From Candidatus Nanopelagicales bacterium (GTDB lineage Bacteria; Actinomycetota; Actinomycetes; S36-B12; UBA5976): a stretch of DNA of 56,075 nucleotides. The DNA is taken from assembly GCA_030157865.1 (NCBI GenBank), contig JAOATY010000015.1, positions 6,888-62,962 on the forward strand, written 5' to 3'. Position 1 is the stretch's first letter. Each line of letters starts with the position of its first letter. The notes beneath the pieces are model-generated. The model was not told the origin of the DNA, did not search any database, and saw only the letters and a program-made list of their open reading frames with translations. Position numbers and translations under genes: made by a program. Of this stretch, positions 17,244 to 26,253 are shown piece by piece.

Positions 17244-18317
17244 TTGCCAGATTTTCCCTGGGATCGAATTGCAGCTGCGGGTGACTTCGCCAGAAAACAC
17301 CCGGACGGAATTGTTGACCTTTCGATAGGTACACCTGTCGATGACACCCCTGAAATAATTACAGCTGCGCTCGCTACTGCAGCAAATGCACCGGGCTACC
17401 CGACAGCTGCCGGACTCATTGAATTACGACAAGCCTGGGTGTCTTGGGCTTCGCGAATTCTGTCCGCGGATTTAAGTGTCGATCAAGTTGTACCTTCGAT
17501 CGGATCTAAAGAAATCGTTGCTTGGCTTCCAATTGTTTTTGGATTGAATGAAAACAGCACAGTTGCGATTCCAGAACTTGCTTACCCAACTTATGCAGTT
17601 GGCGCATTGATGGCGCATGCAAAATTTGTAACTTACAAGCAAGCTTCAGATATCCCTGACAACGCAGACCTGATTTGGGTTAATTCTCCAAGTAATCCAA
17701 CTGGAGAAGTCCTAACTGCAGATCAGTTAAAAGAAGTGGTTGCGCGGGGTCGTGAATTATCTGCACCAGTTGTAAGCGATGAGTGCTACATCGAACTTGG
17801 TTGGGAAGCTGAGCCAATTTCAATTCTGGATCCACGAGTATGCGGCACTGATCACCGCGGCATTTTGGCAGTCCATTCACTCTCAAAGCGATCAAATCTT
17901 GCGGGCTATCGATCCGGCGCAGTTCTAGGTGACCCTAAGTTGATTGCAGATATCGTTTCGCTTCGAAAGCATGCAGGCATGTTGGTCTCAACCCCAGTGC
18001 AACTAGCAACCGTGGCAGCTCTTGGCGACGACGCACACGTAGCAGTTCAAAAAGCTCGTTACGCCAAGCGACGTGATGTACTTCACACAGCTCTTATTTC
18101 CGCTGGGTTCAAAATCGAACACTCTCAGGCAGGTCTATACCTATGGGCAACCAATGGAACTGACTGCCTTGAAACGGTGAACTGGCTGGCCGAGAGGGGC
18201 ATTTTGGCAGCCCCGGGAGATTTCTATGGCCCAGCAGGACAACAGCATGTACGCCTTGCACTGACGGCCACAGATGAACGAATCGCAAGCGCCGCAGCCC
18301 GATTAACGGGCAATTAG
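17244..18317 (+). CDS. dapC: succinyldiaminopimelate transaminase (DapC)
   Basis: A PLP fold-type I aminotransferase of the actinobacterial DapC group, converting N-succinyl-2-amino-6-ketopimelate to N-succinyl-LL-diaminopimelate for lysine and peptidoglycan. Visible marks are FPWDRI, HPDGIVDLSIGTPVD, VNSPSNPTGE, SDECYIELGW and the PLP-lysine motif SLSKRSNLAGYRSG. The stated start is TTG 17244 (357 aa), but homologs keep about ten or more residues before FPWD, and the only good ribosome binding site points to CTG 17220 or ATT 17223. No in-frame ATG or GTG exists between the previous stop and the conserved region. Confidence 0.9.
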   Translation: MPDFPWDRIAAAGDFARKHPDGIVDLSIGTPVDDTPEIITAALATAANAPGYPTAAGLIELRQAWVSWASRILSADLSVDQVVPSIGSKEIVAWLPIVFGLNENSTVAIPELAYPTYAVGALMAHAKFVTYKQASDIPDNADLIWVNSPSNPTGEVLTADQLKEVVARGRELSAPVVSDECYIELGWEAEPISILDPRVCGTDHRGILAVHSLSKRSNLAGYRSGAVLGDPKLIADIVSLRKHAGMLVSTPVQLATVAALGDDAHVAVQKARYAKRRDVLHTALISAGFKIEHSQAGLYLWATNGTDCLETVNWLAERGILAAPGDFYGPAGQQHVRLALTATDERIASAAARLTGN

Positions 18318-18354
18318 TACATAACCTGATTAGTCCTTGCGACGCGGAAAATAG

Positions 18355-18360
18355 TAAGTT
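18355..18360 (+). promoter_or_regulatory. -10-like hexamer, leaderless start of gltA
   Basis: TAAGTT lies exactly 6 nt before the ATG at 18367; no Shine-Dalgarno is visible. Confidence 0.5.
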
Positions 18361-18366
18361 TGACCT

Positions 18367-19650
18367 ATGTCCCAAGCAAAACTTGTCCACCCAAATGGCG
18401 AACTACTTCTTGGTGAGGTCCCAGCTACGGTTGGCGCTTCGGGTTATGACGTGTCCGCACTTCTTAAAGAGACCGGTCACATAACACTTGACCACGGCTT
18501 CATGAACACTGCTTCATGTGAATCTGCAATCACATACATCGATGGCGACAATGGAATTTTGCGTTACCGCGGTTACCCAATTGAACAGCTTGCAGAGAAA
18601 AGCACATTTCTAGAAACCTCATACCTTTTGATTTACGGTCACTTGCCAAGCGCAAGCGAGCTAAGCAAATTCACCGAAGACATCAGCATGCACACTATGG
18701 TGCACGAAGACCTTCGTCGATTCTTTGATGGTTTCCCACGCGATGCACATCCAATGCCAGTTTTGAGTAGTGCAGTTAGCGCGCTTTCAACTTTCTACCA
18801 AGATTCACTTGACCCGTTCAACGAACGCCAAGTTGAGATCTCAACAATTCGCTTGATGGCAAAGATTCCAACTCTTGCTGCGTACGCATACAAGAAGACA
18901 ATCGGTCAGCCTTCGCGCTACCCAGATAATTCTCTTGACTATGTTTCAAACTTCATGAACATGACATTTGGTGTTCCAGCTGAACCTTACGAAGTTAATC
19001 CAGCAATCGTTAAAGCACTAGACATGCTTTTCATTTTGCACGCAGATCACGAACAGAACTGCTCAACTTCTACGGTTCGTATGGTTGGTTCATCACACGC
19101 AAACTTGTTCGCTTCCGTTTCCGCAGGTATCAATGCATTGTTCGGACCACTTCATGGTGGGGCTAACCAAGCAGTTCTTGAAATGCTTGAAGAGATTCAA
19201 GCATCTGGTGACACAGTTCAGCAGTTCATTGAGCGCGTTAAGAACCGTGAAGAAGGCGTAAAGCTTATGGGCTTTGGTCACCGCGTTTACAAGAGTTACG
19301 ATCCACGTGCGGCAATTGTTCGCAAACATGCACATGACATTTTGACCATGCTTGGCGTTCAGGATCCACTATTCGATATCGCTCGCGAACTCGAAGACGC
19401 TGCTCTAAATGATGAGTTCTTTATTGAGCGCAAGCTTTACCCGAACGTCGACTTCTACACCGGTTTGATCTACCGTGCGATTGGTTTCCCAACTCGCATG
19501 TTTACCGTGCTATTCGCAATTGGTCGCGTACCGGGATGGATTGCACAGTGGCAGGAAATGATTACTGATCCAGACACCAAGATTGGTCGTCCGCGTCAGG
19601 TTTACATCGGTGAAGCTGAGCGTGGCTACGTCGATCTAGCTAAGCGCTAA
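18367..19650 (+). CDS. gltA: citrate synthase, type II
   Basis: A 427-aa enzyme condensing acetyl-CoA and oxaloacetate at the entry to the TCA cycle. Active-site residues read His263 (PLHGGANQ), His305 (GFGHRVYK) and Asp362 (NVDFYTG). Full length with the N-terminal beta-rich domain that marks the large hexameric type II form, which in proteobacteria is NADH-inhibited. It is placed between dapC and dapD. It converges with dapD with 7 bp between stops. Confidence 0.97.
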   Translation: MSQAKLVHPNGELLLGEVPATVGASGYDVSALLKETGHITLDHGFMNTASCESAITYIDGDNGILRYRGYPIEQLAEKSTFLETSYLLIYGHLPSASELSKFTEDISMHTMVHEDLRRFFDGFPRDAHPMPVLSSAVSALSTFYQDSLDPFNERQVEISTIRLMAKIPTLAAYAYKKTIGQPSRYPDNSLDYVSNFMNMTFGVPAEPYEVNPAIVKALDMLFILHADHEQNCSTSTVRMVGSSHANLFASVSAGINALFGPLHGGANQAVLEMLEEIQASGDTVQQFIERVKNREEGVKLMGFGHRVYKSYDPRAAIVRKHAHDILTMLGVQDPLFDIARELEDAALNDEFFIERKLYPNVDFYTGLIYRAIGFPTRMFTVLFAIGRVPGWIAQWQEMITDPDTKIGRPRQVYIGEAERGYVDLAKR

Positions 19651-19657
19651 TTAACAC

Positions 19658-20578
19658 TTAGTTTTTATGAAGGGCTTCGTTTAGTCCGCCCCATGTGCCT
19701 TCTCGGGTTACCGCTTCAAGTGCACCGGAAACTGAGTTACGGCGGAACAGCAAACCATTTGCGCCCGATAACTCTTTTGCCTTAATCACTGTGTTATCTG
19801 GCAAAGTAATTTTTGATCCGCCTGTGATGTAGCAGCCCGCTTCAACTACGCAGCTATCACCAAGGGAAATGCCAACACCTGCATTTGCGCCGACTAAGCA
19901 GTTCTCACCAATTGTGATTACTTCTTTACCGCCACCGGAAAGGGTGCCCATGATGCTGGCGCCGCCACCAATGTCAGAACCGTTACCAACAACTACGCCA
20001 GCCGAGATTCGGCCTTCAACCATGCTGGCACCGAGAGTGCCAGCGTTGAAGTTAACAAAGCCTTCATGCATGACAGTTGTGCCAGAAGCTAGATGCGCAC
20101 CAAGGCGGACACGATCTGCATCTGCAATTCGAACGCCAGTTGGAACCACGTAATCCAGCATGCGCGGAAACTTATCTAAACCAAAAACATTTAGGTTGAT
20201 GCCTTTTGCTCGCGCCTTAATTGCTACTTCAGTTACGTTTTCTACGGCTACTGGACCAAGTGAAGTCCAGGCAACATTTGTTAATAGCCCAAATAGACCA
20301 TCGAGATTTATGGTTCGAGGTGCCATCAAACGATGGGAAAGCAGATGCAGGCGCAAATAGGCGTCAGCTGCATCCGTTGGGGCAGAGTTCAAATCTGAAG
20401 TGGTTGTAATTACTTCAACGCGGACACCGCGAAGTGAATCGGTATCAATTCCGCGCTCAAGTCCAGTTACATGAGCAGCCTTGTCGCCGAGAGCCGGTTG
20501 CGGATACCAAACATCCAGAAGCACATCAGCCGAGTAGGTGGCTAATCCGGTTGCTGTTGCAATTTGACTCTGGCTCAT
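19658..20578 (-). CDS. dapD: tetrahydrodipicolinate N-succinyltransferase (DapD, actinobacterial type)
   Basis: A 306-aa acyltransferase making N-succinyl-2-amino-6-ketopimelate, the step before DapC. The C-terminal half is a left-handed beta helix of hexapeptide repeats ([19 protein letters not shown], then [10 protein letters not shown] and [14 protein letters not shown]). The N-terminal region is the actinobacterial form, unlike the shorter E. coli enzyme. AAGGAA is spaced 6 nt before the ATG. It diverges from dapE with 30 bp between start codons, so the two share one compact promoter region. Confidence 0.95.
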   Translation of the reverse strand: MSQSQIATATGLATYSADVLLDVWYPQPALGDKAAHVTGLERGIDTDSLRGVRVEVITTTSDLNSAPTDAADAYLRLHLLSHRLMAPRTINLDGLFGLLTNVAWTSLGPVAVENVTEVAIKARAKGINLNVFGLDKFPRMLDYVVPTGVRIADADRVRLGAHLASGTTVMHEGFVNFNAGTLGASMVEGRISAGVVVGNGSDIGGGASIMGTLSGGGKEVITIGENCLVGANAGVGISLGDSCVVEAGCYITGGSKITLPDNTVIKAKELSGANGLLFRRNSVSGALEAVTREGTWGGLNEALHKN

Positions 20579-20608
20579 GTCATTCCTTGAATTTAGGGGT
20601 CTTAAGTA

Positions 20609-21751
20609 GTGAAAAAAGCGTTACAGGACTACCGTAGTCGTGTGGACATAGTTGCGTTAAACCCGCACGCCGACATCGTTGCGTTGACGACAGATCTGGT
20701 CAATATTCCAAGTGTTTCTGGCAATGAAGCTGCCTTGGCCGATGCCATTTTTCAGGAATTAAGTAAGTGCGGCTGGTTAGAAGTTCATCGTTTCAAGAAT
20801 TCCGTTGTAGCCAAAACAAACATGGGCAAAGCATCGCGAGTTATTGTGGCTGGCCATATCGATACTGTTCCAGTTGCCGACAATGGCAGTGCCGTGTTTG
20901 TGGCAAGTGGGCAAGAGCTACCAAGTGATGGAACGATCGTTCCTGAAGATGTGGTTTTTGGCCTTGGGTCCTGCGACATGAAGGGTGGCGTTGCCGTTGC
21001 TCTCCGGGCAGCAGTGACTATCGAGAATCCGCAGTTTGACGTTACCTACATTTTTTATGAATGCGAAGAAGTTGATAGTGAGCGAAATGGCTTGACATTG
21101 ATTTCTGCCGAACATCCAGAATGGCTGGCCGCCGACATTGCAGTCTTGTTGGAGCCGTCTAATGCAAACATCGAAGCTGGTTGCCAAGGTACGTTGCGGG
21201 CAAAAGTTTCTACCGTTGGCACTCGGGCTCACAGCGCTCGTTCCTGGCTCGGGGATAACGCAATTCATAATCTTGGTGAAATTTTGGCAAGGCTGAATTC
21301 CTATGTCCCAGCAAAAGTTTTAATTGATGGTCTTGAATATCGCGAAGGCTTGAATGCCGTCCAGGTAACTGGAGGCATCGCTGGGAACGTGATTCCTGAT
21401 ACGGCAACTGTTGAAGTGAACTATCGATATGCACCGAGCAAGAGCGGATCTGATGCTGAAGCACACATTCGAGAAGTTTTCGATGGCTTCTTGGTTGAGT
21501 TTGTCGATAACGCACCAGGTGCAATGCCAGGACTCGATCGCCCAGCGCTAGCTGATTTGGTTTCACGTGTTGGTGGAAAAGTAGCACCTAAGTTTGGTTG
21601 GACTGACGTTGCAAGATTTTCTGCAATGGGAGTTCCAGCCGTAAACCTTGGACCTGGTGATCCAGGCTTAGCGCATTCGCGCAATGAACATGTTTCTGTC
21701 TCTCAGCTCAAGCAGTGTGAAGAAACCGTATTTGATTGGCTAAAGGGTTAA
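20609..21751 (+). CDS. dapE: succinyl-diaminopimelate desuccinylase (DapE)
   Basis: A 380-aa M20 metallopeptidase-family enzyme that hydrolyses N-succinyl-LL-diaminopimelate, the step after DapC. Metal and catalytic marks are GHIDTVP (His83, Asp85), the [13 protein letters not shown] segment with the bridging Asp, [11 protein letters not shown] with the general-base Glu pair, and a C-terminal [10 protein letters not shown]. The start is GTG 20609; GTG 20642 is a shorter alternative. Its stop TAA overlaps the next start (TAATG), so the downstream SRPBCC gene is coupled. Confidence 0.95.
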   Translation: MKKALQDYRSRVDIVALNPHADIVALTTDLVNIPSVSGNEAALADAIFQELSKCGWLEVHRFKNSVVAKTNMGKASRVIVAGHIDTVPVADNGSAVFVASGQELPSDGTIVPEDVVFGLGSCDMKGGVAVALRAAVTIENPQFDVTYIFYECEEVDSERNGLTLISAEHPEWLAADIAVLLEPSNANIEAGCQGTLRAKVSTVGTRAHSARSWLGDNAIHNLGEILARLNSYVPAKVLIDGLEYREGLNAVQVTGGIAGNVIPDTATVEVNYRYAPSKSGSDAEAHIREVFDGFLVEFVDNAPGAMPGLDRPALADLVSRVGGKVAPKFGWTDVARFSAMGVPAVNLGPGDPGLAHSRNEHVSVSQLKQCEETVFDWLKG

Positions 21752-22197
21752 TGGAACACATTGAACTAGAAGTATCGATTCAAGCTCCAGCACAAAAAGT
21801 TTGGGACGCAATCACAAACTGGGAAGCCCAAAGCCAGTGGATGCTGGGAACGAAAGTTTGGCCAGTTGATGGCGATGGCACGGGAGTTGGCGGAAAGATC
21901 GAAGCCTTTACTGGAGTTTGGCGTATTGGATTCTTGGACACTATGGAGATCACTTCGTGGCAGCCACCAAACCGATGCGACGTTCTCCACACCGGTCGAG
22001 TCGTAAAGGGCACTGGCACATTTGAGGTCGTTGCAACTAGTGATGTGACTTCAAAGTTCGTTTGGAGCGAAGATTTGGACTTGCCACTTGGCCTTCTGGG
22101 CAAAGTTGGATTCGTTTTCGTTAAGCCTGGATTTGTCTATGGCGTCCGTAAGTCACTGGAGAAGTTTGCCCGCCAAGTCGAGCAAGGCAAGCTTTAA
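21751..22197 (+). CDS. SRPBCC (polyketide cyclase/START-like) protein
   Basis: A 148-aa protein of the polyketide-cyclase/dehydrase-like START superfamily, with IELEVSIQAPAQKVWDAITN at the front, a central W-R beta region and a C-terminal long helix. The ATG at 21751 is chosen over TTG 21736 because AAAGGG is correctly spaced and the start overlaps the dapE stop. It is the second START-like protein in the window but not a close copy of the first. The ligand is unknown. Confidence 0.75.
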   Translation: MEHIELEVSIQAPAQKVWDAITNWEAQSQWMLGTKVWPVDGDGTGVGGKIEAFTGVWRIGFLDTMEITSWQPPNRCDVLHTGRVVKGTGTFEVVATSDVTSKFVWSEDLDLPLGLLGKVGFVFVKPGFVYGVRKSLEKFARQVEQGKL

Positions 22198-22235
22198 AAA
22201 GTCTTCAATCTTTGGGCAGAATTGCCTTTAAAATA

Positions 22236-22257
22236 CCCATTATTTAGTGGGGTTTTT
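22236..22257 (+). terminator. terminator after the SRPBCC gene
   Basis: A short CCCAT/GTGGG stem with a 6-nt AT-rich loop is followed by GGTTTTT. It separates the dapE operon from the DUF3117 gene. Confidence 0.5.
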
Positions 22258-22295
22258 AGCAAATATCCGGATTTCGTAACCGCCTGTTTTTAAGG

Positions 22296-22301
22296 GATAA
22301 T
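22296..22301 (+). promoter_or_regulatory. candidate -10 of the DUF3117 gene
   Basis: GATAAT within AAGGGATAATAGAGG lies about 48 nt before the ATG at 22349. The -35 box is not clear. Confidence 0.4.
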
Positions 22302-22348
22302 AGAGGTACTAAAGCGTAATTCACGGAACTTATCGGAAGGTGACCAAA

Positions 22349-22531
22349 ATGGCAGCTATGAAGCCACGCACTGGCGACGGCCCAATGGAATGCCCTAAAG
22401 AAGGTCGCGGCTATGTCCTTCGAGTACCTCTTGAAGGCGGCGGACGCTTAGTTGTTGAACTTAATGCTCAGGAAGTAAAAGACCTTGGAGCAGTTCTAAA
22501 AGACACAGTAAGTGCAATGCCGAAGAAGTAA
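22349..22531 (+). CDS. DUF3117 family protein
   Basis: A 60-aa actinobacterial protein with the family core KPRTGDGPMECPKEGRG and RVPLEGGGRLVVELN, ending in a short helix. The start at 22349 is chosen over GTG 22340 because AAGGTGA (22336-22342) is spaced 6 nt away and known members begin MAAMKPRTGDGP. The M. tuberculosis homolog Rv1211 has been described as calmodulin-like; otherwise the role is unknown. The last codons form the left arm of a perfect 12-bp hairpin. Confidence 0.92.
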   Translation: MAAMKPRTGDGPMECPKEGRGYVLRVPLEGGGRLVVELNAQEVKDLGAVLKDTVSAMPKK

Positions 22532-22545
22532 AACTTCTTCGGCAT
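22517..22545 (+). terminator. 12-bp hairpin over the DUF3117 stop codon
   Basis: Perfect arms ATGCCGAAGAAG and CTTCTTCGGCAT enclose loop TAAAA (22529-22533), which contains the stop codon. It is the first of three consecutive hairpins. Confidence 0.6.
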
Positions 22546-22651
22546 CAATAAACACTGCCTATGGCAAGAATCTGCAGCGCAGATTCTTGATTAGAAGTAA
22601 CTCCGTTACTTCTTTGGCATTAAAAGATATTGCATCAATAAACACTGCCTA
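22542..22651. repeat. 20-bp direct repeats flanking two hairpins
   Basis: GCATCAATAAACACTGCCTA occurs at 22542-22561 and again at 22632-22651, 90 bp apart. Between them are two perfect hairpins: CAAGAATCTGC/GCAGATTCTTG (22565-22589, loop AGC) and AGAAGTAAC/GTTACTTCT (22593-22613, loop TCC). The block sits between convergent genes. It may be a duplicated 3'-end unit, a bidirectional terminator or a small structured RNA. Confidence 0.7.
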
Positions 22652-22663
22652 AACCGGCACGGC

Positions 22664-23317
22664 TTATTTCTTAACAGCCACGAGCAATCCGCCACCAACT
22701 GGTAGCAACGATCCAACAAAATCCTCATTGCTAGCTAGCGCTTCAATCGCGCCGCGCATTGCAACGGTATCTGGATCACGCTGAGCTGGATCAGCTAATT
22801 TATCGTTCCAAAGAGCGCGATCAATAATTAGCAATCCACCACTACGCAGCAACTTCTGTGCCCGAATAATGTGGTCTGCCAAATCAACTGGCTTTCCAGC
22901 GATCAAAACAATGTCATACGCGGATTCGGTTAGGCGATCTAAAACTTCATCAGCTCGTCCATTAATCAGGCGAACTCGGTTTGCTGCAATTCCGGCCTGT
23001 GCAATTGCATCTTTGGCAATTAGTTGATGTTCAGCTTCAACGTCAACGCTGGTTAGGACCCCTTCAGGATTCATGCCATCCAACAACCAAAGGGCTGATA
23101 CGCCCGCACCGGTTCCGATTTCAACTACATTCTTGGCATCAACAGCTGCCGCCAGCGTGCGAACAATGCTGCCAGCGCCTGGACCCATTGCTACGCAACC
23201 AATTTCCGCAGCCTTTGCTCGCGCATGAGAGCGGATTCCATCCTCGCCAGCCCAGCTTTCGGCGTAGTCAGTAGAAGCGCGGTGGATTGCCAGAATTCGT
23301 GGATCAGTTGGTGCCAT
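22664..23317 (-). CDS. SAM-dependent O-methyltransferase (class I, MT3/COMT-like)
   Basis: A 217-aa methyltransferase with motif I NVVEIGTGAGVSALWLLDG, an acidic residue after VLTSVDVEAEH, and the DIVLIAGKP segment where caffeoyl-CoA OMT-like enzymes show the metal-binding Asp. It corresponds in position to Rv1220c of M. tuberculosis. The substrate is unknown. Although divergent from htrA, the sigE and rseA genes normally found between the two are missing. TACGCT 6 nt before the ATG suggests a leaderless message. Confidence 0.85.
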   Translation of the reverse strand: MAPTDPRILAIHRASTDYAESWAGEDGIRSHARAKAAEIGCVAMGPGAGSIVRTLAAAVDAKNVVEIGTGAGVSALWLLDGMNPEGVLTSVDVEAEHQLIAKDAIAQAGIAANRVRLINGRADEVLDRLTESAYDIVLIAGKPVDLADHIIRAQKLLRSGGLLIIDRALWNDKLADPAQRDPDTVAMRGAIEALASNEDFVGSLLPVGGGLLVAVKK

Positions 23318-23323
23318 AAGGCA

Positions 23324-23329
23324 AGCGTA
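23324..23329 (-). promoter_or_regulatory. -10-like hexamer, leaderless start of the O-methyltransferase gene
   Basis: TACGCT on the minus strand is 6 nt before the ATG at 23317. Confidence 0.4.
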
Positions 23330-23485
23330 CGGCCCTGGCTGGAATTTTGCGAAGGTCCTGCCAATTTTTGGTTAAGTCTAAATCTGGATCATGTAATGAA
23401 GGGCAATTCAAATGGCAAGGCCGTGGATTGATCAGAGAGAATAGGGGTAGAACAAAATCCCAAGCTTTAGCAAGAAAGATAGGTC

Positions 23486-24769
23486 ATGACTCAGACACCG
23501 GAAGATCCGCAGAACTTGCCCGAGACCCCTGCACCTGTCGAATCACCTGTCAGCGATTCCAACGTTGCTCCGGTCGAATCTGAAAATTCTCCAGAGACAA
23601 GCCCAGCTGCTGAAGTAACTGAAGTTGTACCAGCTGTGATTGCTCCAATTCCGACTCCAACTTATGTCTATGCACCCCCTATGACGTTCTCCGAGCAATC
23701 AGCAGGTAGCGCGTCACCTGCAGTGAAGAAGGCGATTGTTGCTGGCGTAATCAGTGGATTACTTGCCGGCATGCTTGGATTTATGGGTGCTTCCATGATT
23801 GGAAATACCCCAGCACCATCGATTTCCTTGCCTGCATCTAGCGGTGACACTTCACCACGCGCCGATGATTCAATTGCCGGCATCGCGCAGGCAGTTCTTC
23901 CGGTTGTTGTTTCAATCGATGTCTCATCAAATCAAGGTTCAGGAACCGGTTCCGGTTTTGTAATCCGAAGCACAGCGAAAGAATCATTTGTCTTAACAAA
24001 TAATCACGTTGTAGCAGGTGCCGGTGGCGAGCAAGACATAACGGTTACGTTCCAAGATCAAACTCAAGCAACAGCAACAATCGTTGGCACTGATGCATCG
24101 TATGACTTAGCGGTATTGCGTTTAGATCGCGGCAACTTGCCAGTTGCCGCTCTAGGTGATTCGGATGCTGTTGTTGTTGGAGATGCCACAATTGCGATCG
24201 GTTCACCGCTTGGTTTAACTGGAACTGTTACCAGTGGAATCGTTTCGGCATTAAACCGTCCCGTAACAGCAGGTGATGCAACTGATGTTTCCTTCATCAG
24301 TGCCATTCAAACTGATGCAGCTATCAATCCAGGTAACTCTGGTGGCCCACTTGTTAATTCCCGTGGCGAAGTTATCGGAGTTAACTCTGCGATTGCGACA
24401 ACTGGAAGTTCAGTCTCAGGACAAAGCGGCAGCATTGGCCTAGGTTTTGCAATCCCAATTAACCAGGCTCGAAGAGTTGCAACTGAACTTATCGAAACTG
24501 GATCTTCGAGTTACCCAGTAATCGGTGTGCAGCTGGATATGACTTACTCAGGTCAAGGCGCATTGGTTCAGTCTGTCGTTGAAGGTGGACCGGCTTCTGA
24601 AACTGAACTTGCAGCTGGCGATGTGATCACTGAAATCGATGGCGTCAAAGTTAGTGATGGTACAGAACTTGTAGTTCGAATTAGAGCAAAAAACCCAGGT
24701 GATGTTGTTGAGTTAACACTTGAGGATGGCACTGTAATCGAAGTAACTTTGGGTTCTGATCAGAACTAG
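23486..24769 (+). CDS. htrA: membrane-anchored HtrA/DegP-type serine protease (S1C) with PDZ domain
   Basis: A 427-aa protease. A 75-residue Pro/Glu-rich cytoplasmic tail is followed by one transmembrane segment (about 82-105), so the protease domain lies outside the membrane. The triad reads His174 (TNNHVVAG), Asp207 (SYDLAVLRL) and Ser285 (NPGNSGGPLV). One PDZ domain occupies about 335-420 and regulates substrate access. It should degrade or refold damaged envelope proteins. It is followed by tatB after 27 bp. In mycobacteria the equivalent htrA lies in the sigE-rseA stress operon, which is not present here. Confidence 0.93.
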   Translation: MTQTPEDPQNLPETPAPVESPVSDSNVAPVESENSPETSPAAEVTEVVPAVIAPIPTPTYVYAPPMTFSEQSAGSASPAVKKAIVAGVISGLLAGMLGFMGASMIGNTPAPSISLPASSGDTSPRADDSIAGIAQAVLPVVVSIDVSSNQGSGTGSGFVIRSTAKESFVLTNNHVVAGAGGEQDITVTFQDQTQATATIVGTDASYDLAVLRLDRGNLPVAALGDSDAVVVGDATIAIGSPLGLTGTVTSGIVSALNRPVTAGDATDVSFISAIQTDAAINPGNSGGPLVNSRGEVIGVNSAIATTGSSVSGQSGSIGLGFAIPINQARRVATELIETGSSSYPVIGVQLDMTYSGQGALVQSVVEGGPASETELAAGDVITEIDGVKVSDGTELVVRIRAKNPGDVVELTLEDGTVIEVTLGSDQN

Positions 24770-24784
24770 GTTTCACTGGGGGAG

Positions 24785-24790
24785 TAAAGT
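24785..24790 (+). promoter_or_regulatory. -10-like hexamer, leaderless start of tatB
   Basis: TAAAGT is exactly 6 nt before the ATG at 24797. Confidence 0.45.
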
Positions 24791-24796
24791 CAGAAC

Positions 24797-25126
24797 ATGA
24801 ACATCGGCTGGACAGAATTTTTGGTCATTGCGATGATTGGCCTGATTGTTTTTGGACCAGAGCGCTTGCCAGAAATGAGCGCACAATTCGCAAAATTCAT
24901 TAAGGCCATGCGCACCAAGGCAAGTGAAGCAACTGCTGAACTCACTGGCTCTGTCGATACCAAAGCCGTAACTGATTTGGCTAAAGACCTGCGTGGTCTG
25001 ACGCCTCGTGGATTAACAACTACAGCCGTAACTTCAGTAGCGGGATTAAACGGAAAGTCCGGACGAACAAATAATCCGTCCGGATCCGCAAAAGTAAATC
25101 CAGTTTTTGACCCAGACGCTACTTAA
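24797..25126 (+). CDS. tatB: Sec-independent translocase subunit TatB
   Basis: A 109-aa protein with an N-terminal transmembrane helix (about 5-20), the TatA/B hinge FGPERLPEM and a following amphipathic helix, then a polar tail. The GPERLP form and the htrA neighbour favour TatB over TatA. It should act with TatC as receptor for twin-arginine proteins at the inner membrane. Its stop overlaps the convergent mrp stop by 4 nt. Confidence 0.88.
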   Translation: MNIGWTEFLVIAMIGLIVFGPERLPEMSAQFAKFIKAMRTKASEATAELTGSVDTKAVTDLAKDLRGLTPRGLTTTAVTSVAGLNGKSGRTNNPSGSAKVNPVFDPDAT

Positions 25127-26253
25127 TCGCGATTAGGCGTAACGCCTAAGTTCATACCAACCAACCCACGTGGACGAGTTCCCAGCTTTGTAGCCATTTC
25201 AATTATCGCCTTAGACGCTGGTGCATCTGGGTGAGAAAGTACGAATGGCATGCCAGCATCTCCGCCTTCGCGAAGACCTGGATCAAATGGAATTCGACCC
25301 AATAGTGGAACTTCTTGTCCAACATTTTGGCTCAAAGTTTCGGCAACCATCTTTCCGCCACCGGAACCAAACATGTCGATTGGCTCGCCGCAATGTGGGC
25401 AAGCAAATGCTGACATGTTTTCAATTACGCCACTGACTCGTTGATTAACCTGTGGTGCCAACATGCCAGCACGGATTGCAACATCAGCTGCGGCTGGTTG
25501 AGGTGTCGTAACAATAATCAATTCACTCTGTGGCAAAAGGTGCGCAGTGCTAATTGCAATATCACCAGTGCCTGGTGGCAAGTCAAGAAGTAATACGTCT
25601 AGGTCGCCCCACCAAACTTCACTTAAGAATGACTCAAGGTAGCGATGCAGCATCGGGCCACGCATCGCAACTGGTTCGTGACGACCCTTTGGCTTAAGCG
25701 GCAGCATCGACATAACGCGCACATCATGACCCTGCGGTGGCATGATCATGTTCTCGACCTTGAGCGGGGCTTGAGTAACGCCCATCATGTCGGGAATTGA
25801 GTGACCATAAATGTCTGCGTCAACAATTCCAACGGCTAAACCTTGTGCAGCCATCGCAGCAGCAAGGTTAGTTGTAACTGAGGATTTTCCAACGCCACCC
25901 TTGCCCGAAGCAATTGCATAAATTCGAGTTAGAGATCCAGGCATGTTGAATCGAATCTCTTTTGTTGGGCCTTGCAGCTTTTCCCGAAGCGCAGTTCTTT
26001 GTTCTGGGCTCATGACATCTAGTTCAACTTCAACGCTGGTTACGTCGCGGACTTTAGAAACTGCATCTTTAACGTTGTTAACAATTGTGTCCTGCATTGG
26101 GCAGGCAGAAATCGTCAAATAAACACCGACAGTTACTTTGCCGCCATCGATTGCAACGTCTTTAACCATTCCAATTTCAGTTATAGGTCGACGGATTTCA
26201 GGATCAATTACGGTTGCGAGAGCGGCTTGAACGGCTTCTTGGTTAACACTCAT
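25123..26253 (-). CDS. mrp: Mrp/NBP35-type iron-sulfur cluster carrier ATPase
   Basis: A 376-aa P-loop protein. Residues 1-90 form a MIP18 (DUF59) domain. The deviant Walker A GKGGVGKSS is at 117-125, DADIYGHSIP at 145-154, LPPGTGD at 225-231 and the CPHC cluster-binding pair at 285-288. It should carry and transfer [4Fe-4S] clusters as a homodimer. It is the last gene of a three-gene operon and overlaps the DUF1003 stop by 4 nt. Confidence 0.95.
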   Translation of the reverse strand: MSVNQEAVQAALATVIDPEIRRPITEIGMVKDVAIDGGKVTVGVYLTISACPMQDTIVNNVKDAVSKVRDVTSVEVELDVMSPEQRTALREKLQGPTKEIRFNMPGSLTRIYAIASGKGGVGKSSVTTNLAAAMAAQGLAVGIVDADIYGHSIPDMMGVTQAPLKVENMIMPPQGHDVRVMSMLPLKPKGRHEPVAMRGPMLHRYLESFLSEVWWGDLDVLLLDLPPGTGDIAISTAHLLPQSELIIVTTPQPAAADVAIRAGMLAPQVNQRVSGVIENMSAFACPHCGEPIDMFGSGGGKMVAETLSQNVGQEVPLLGRIPFDPGLREGGDAGMPFVLSHPDAPASKAIIEMATKLGTRPRGLVGMNLGVTPNRD

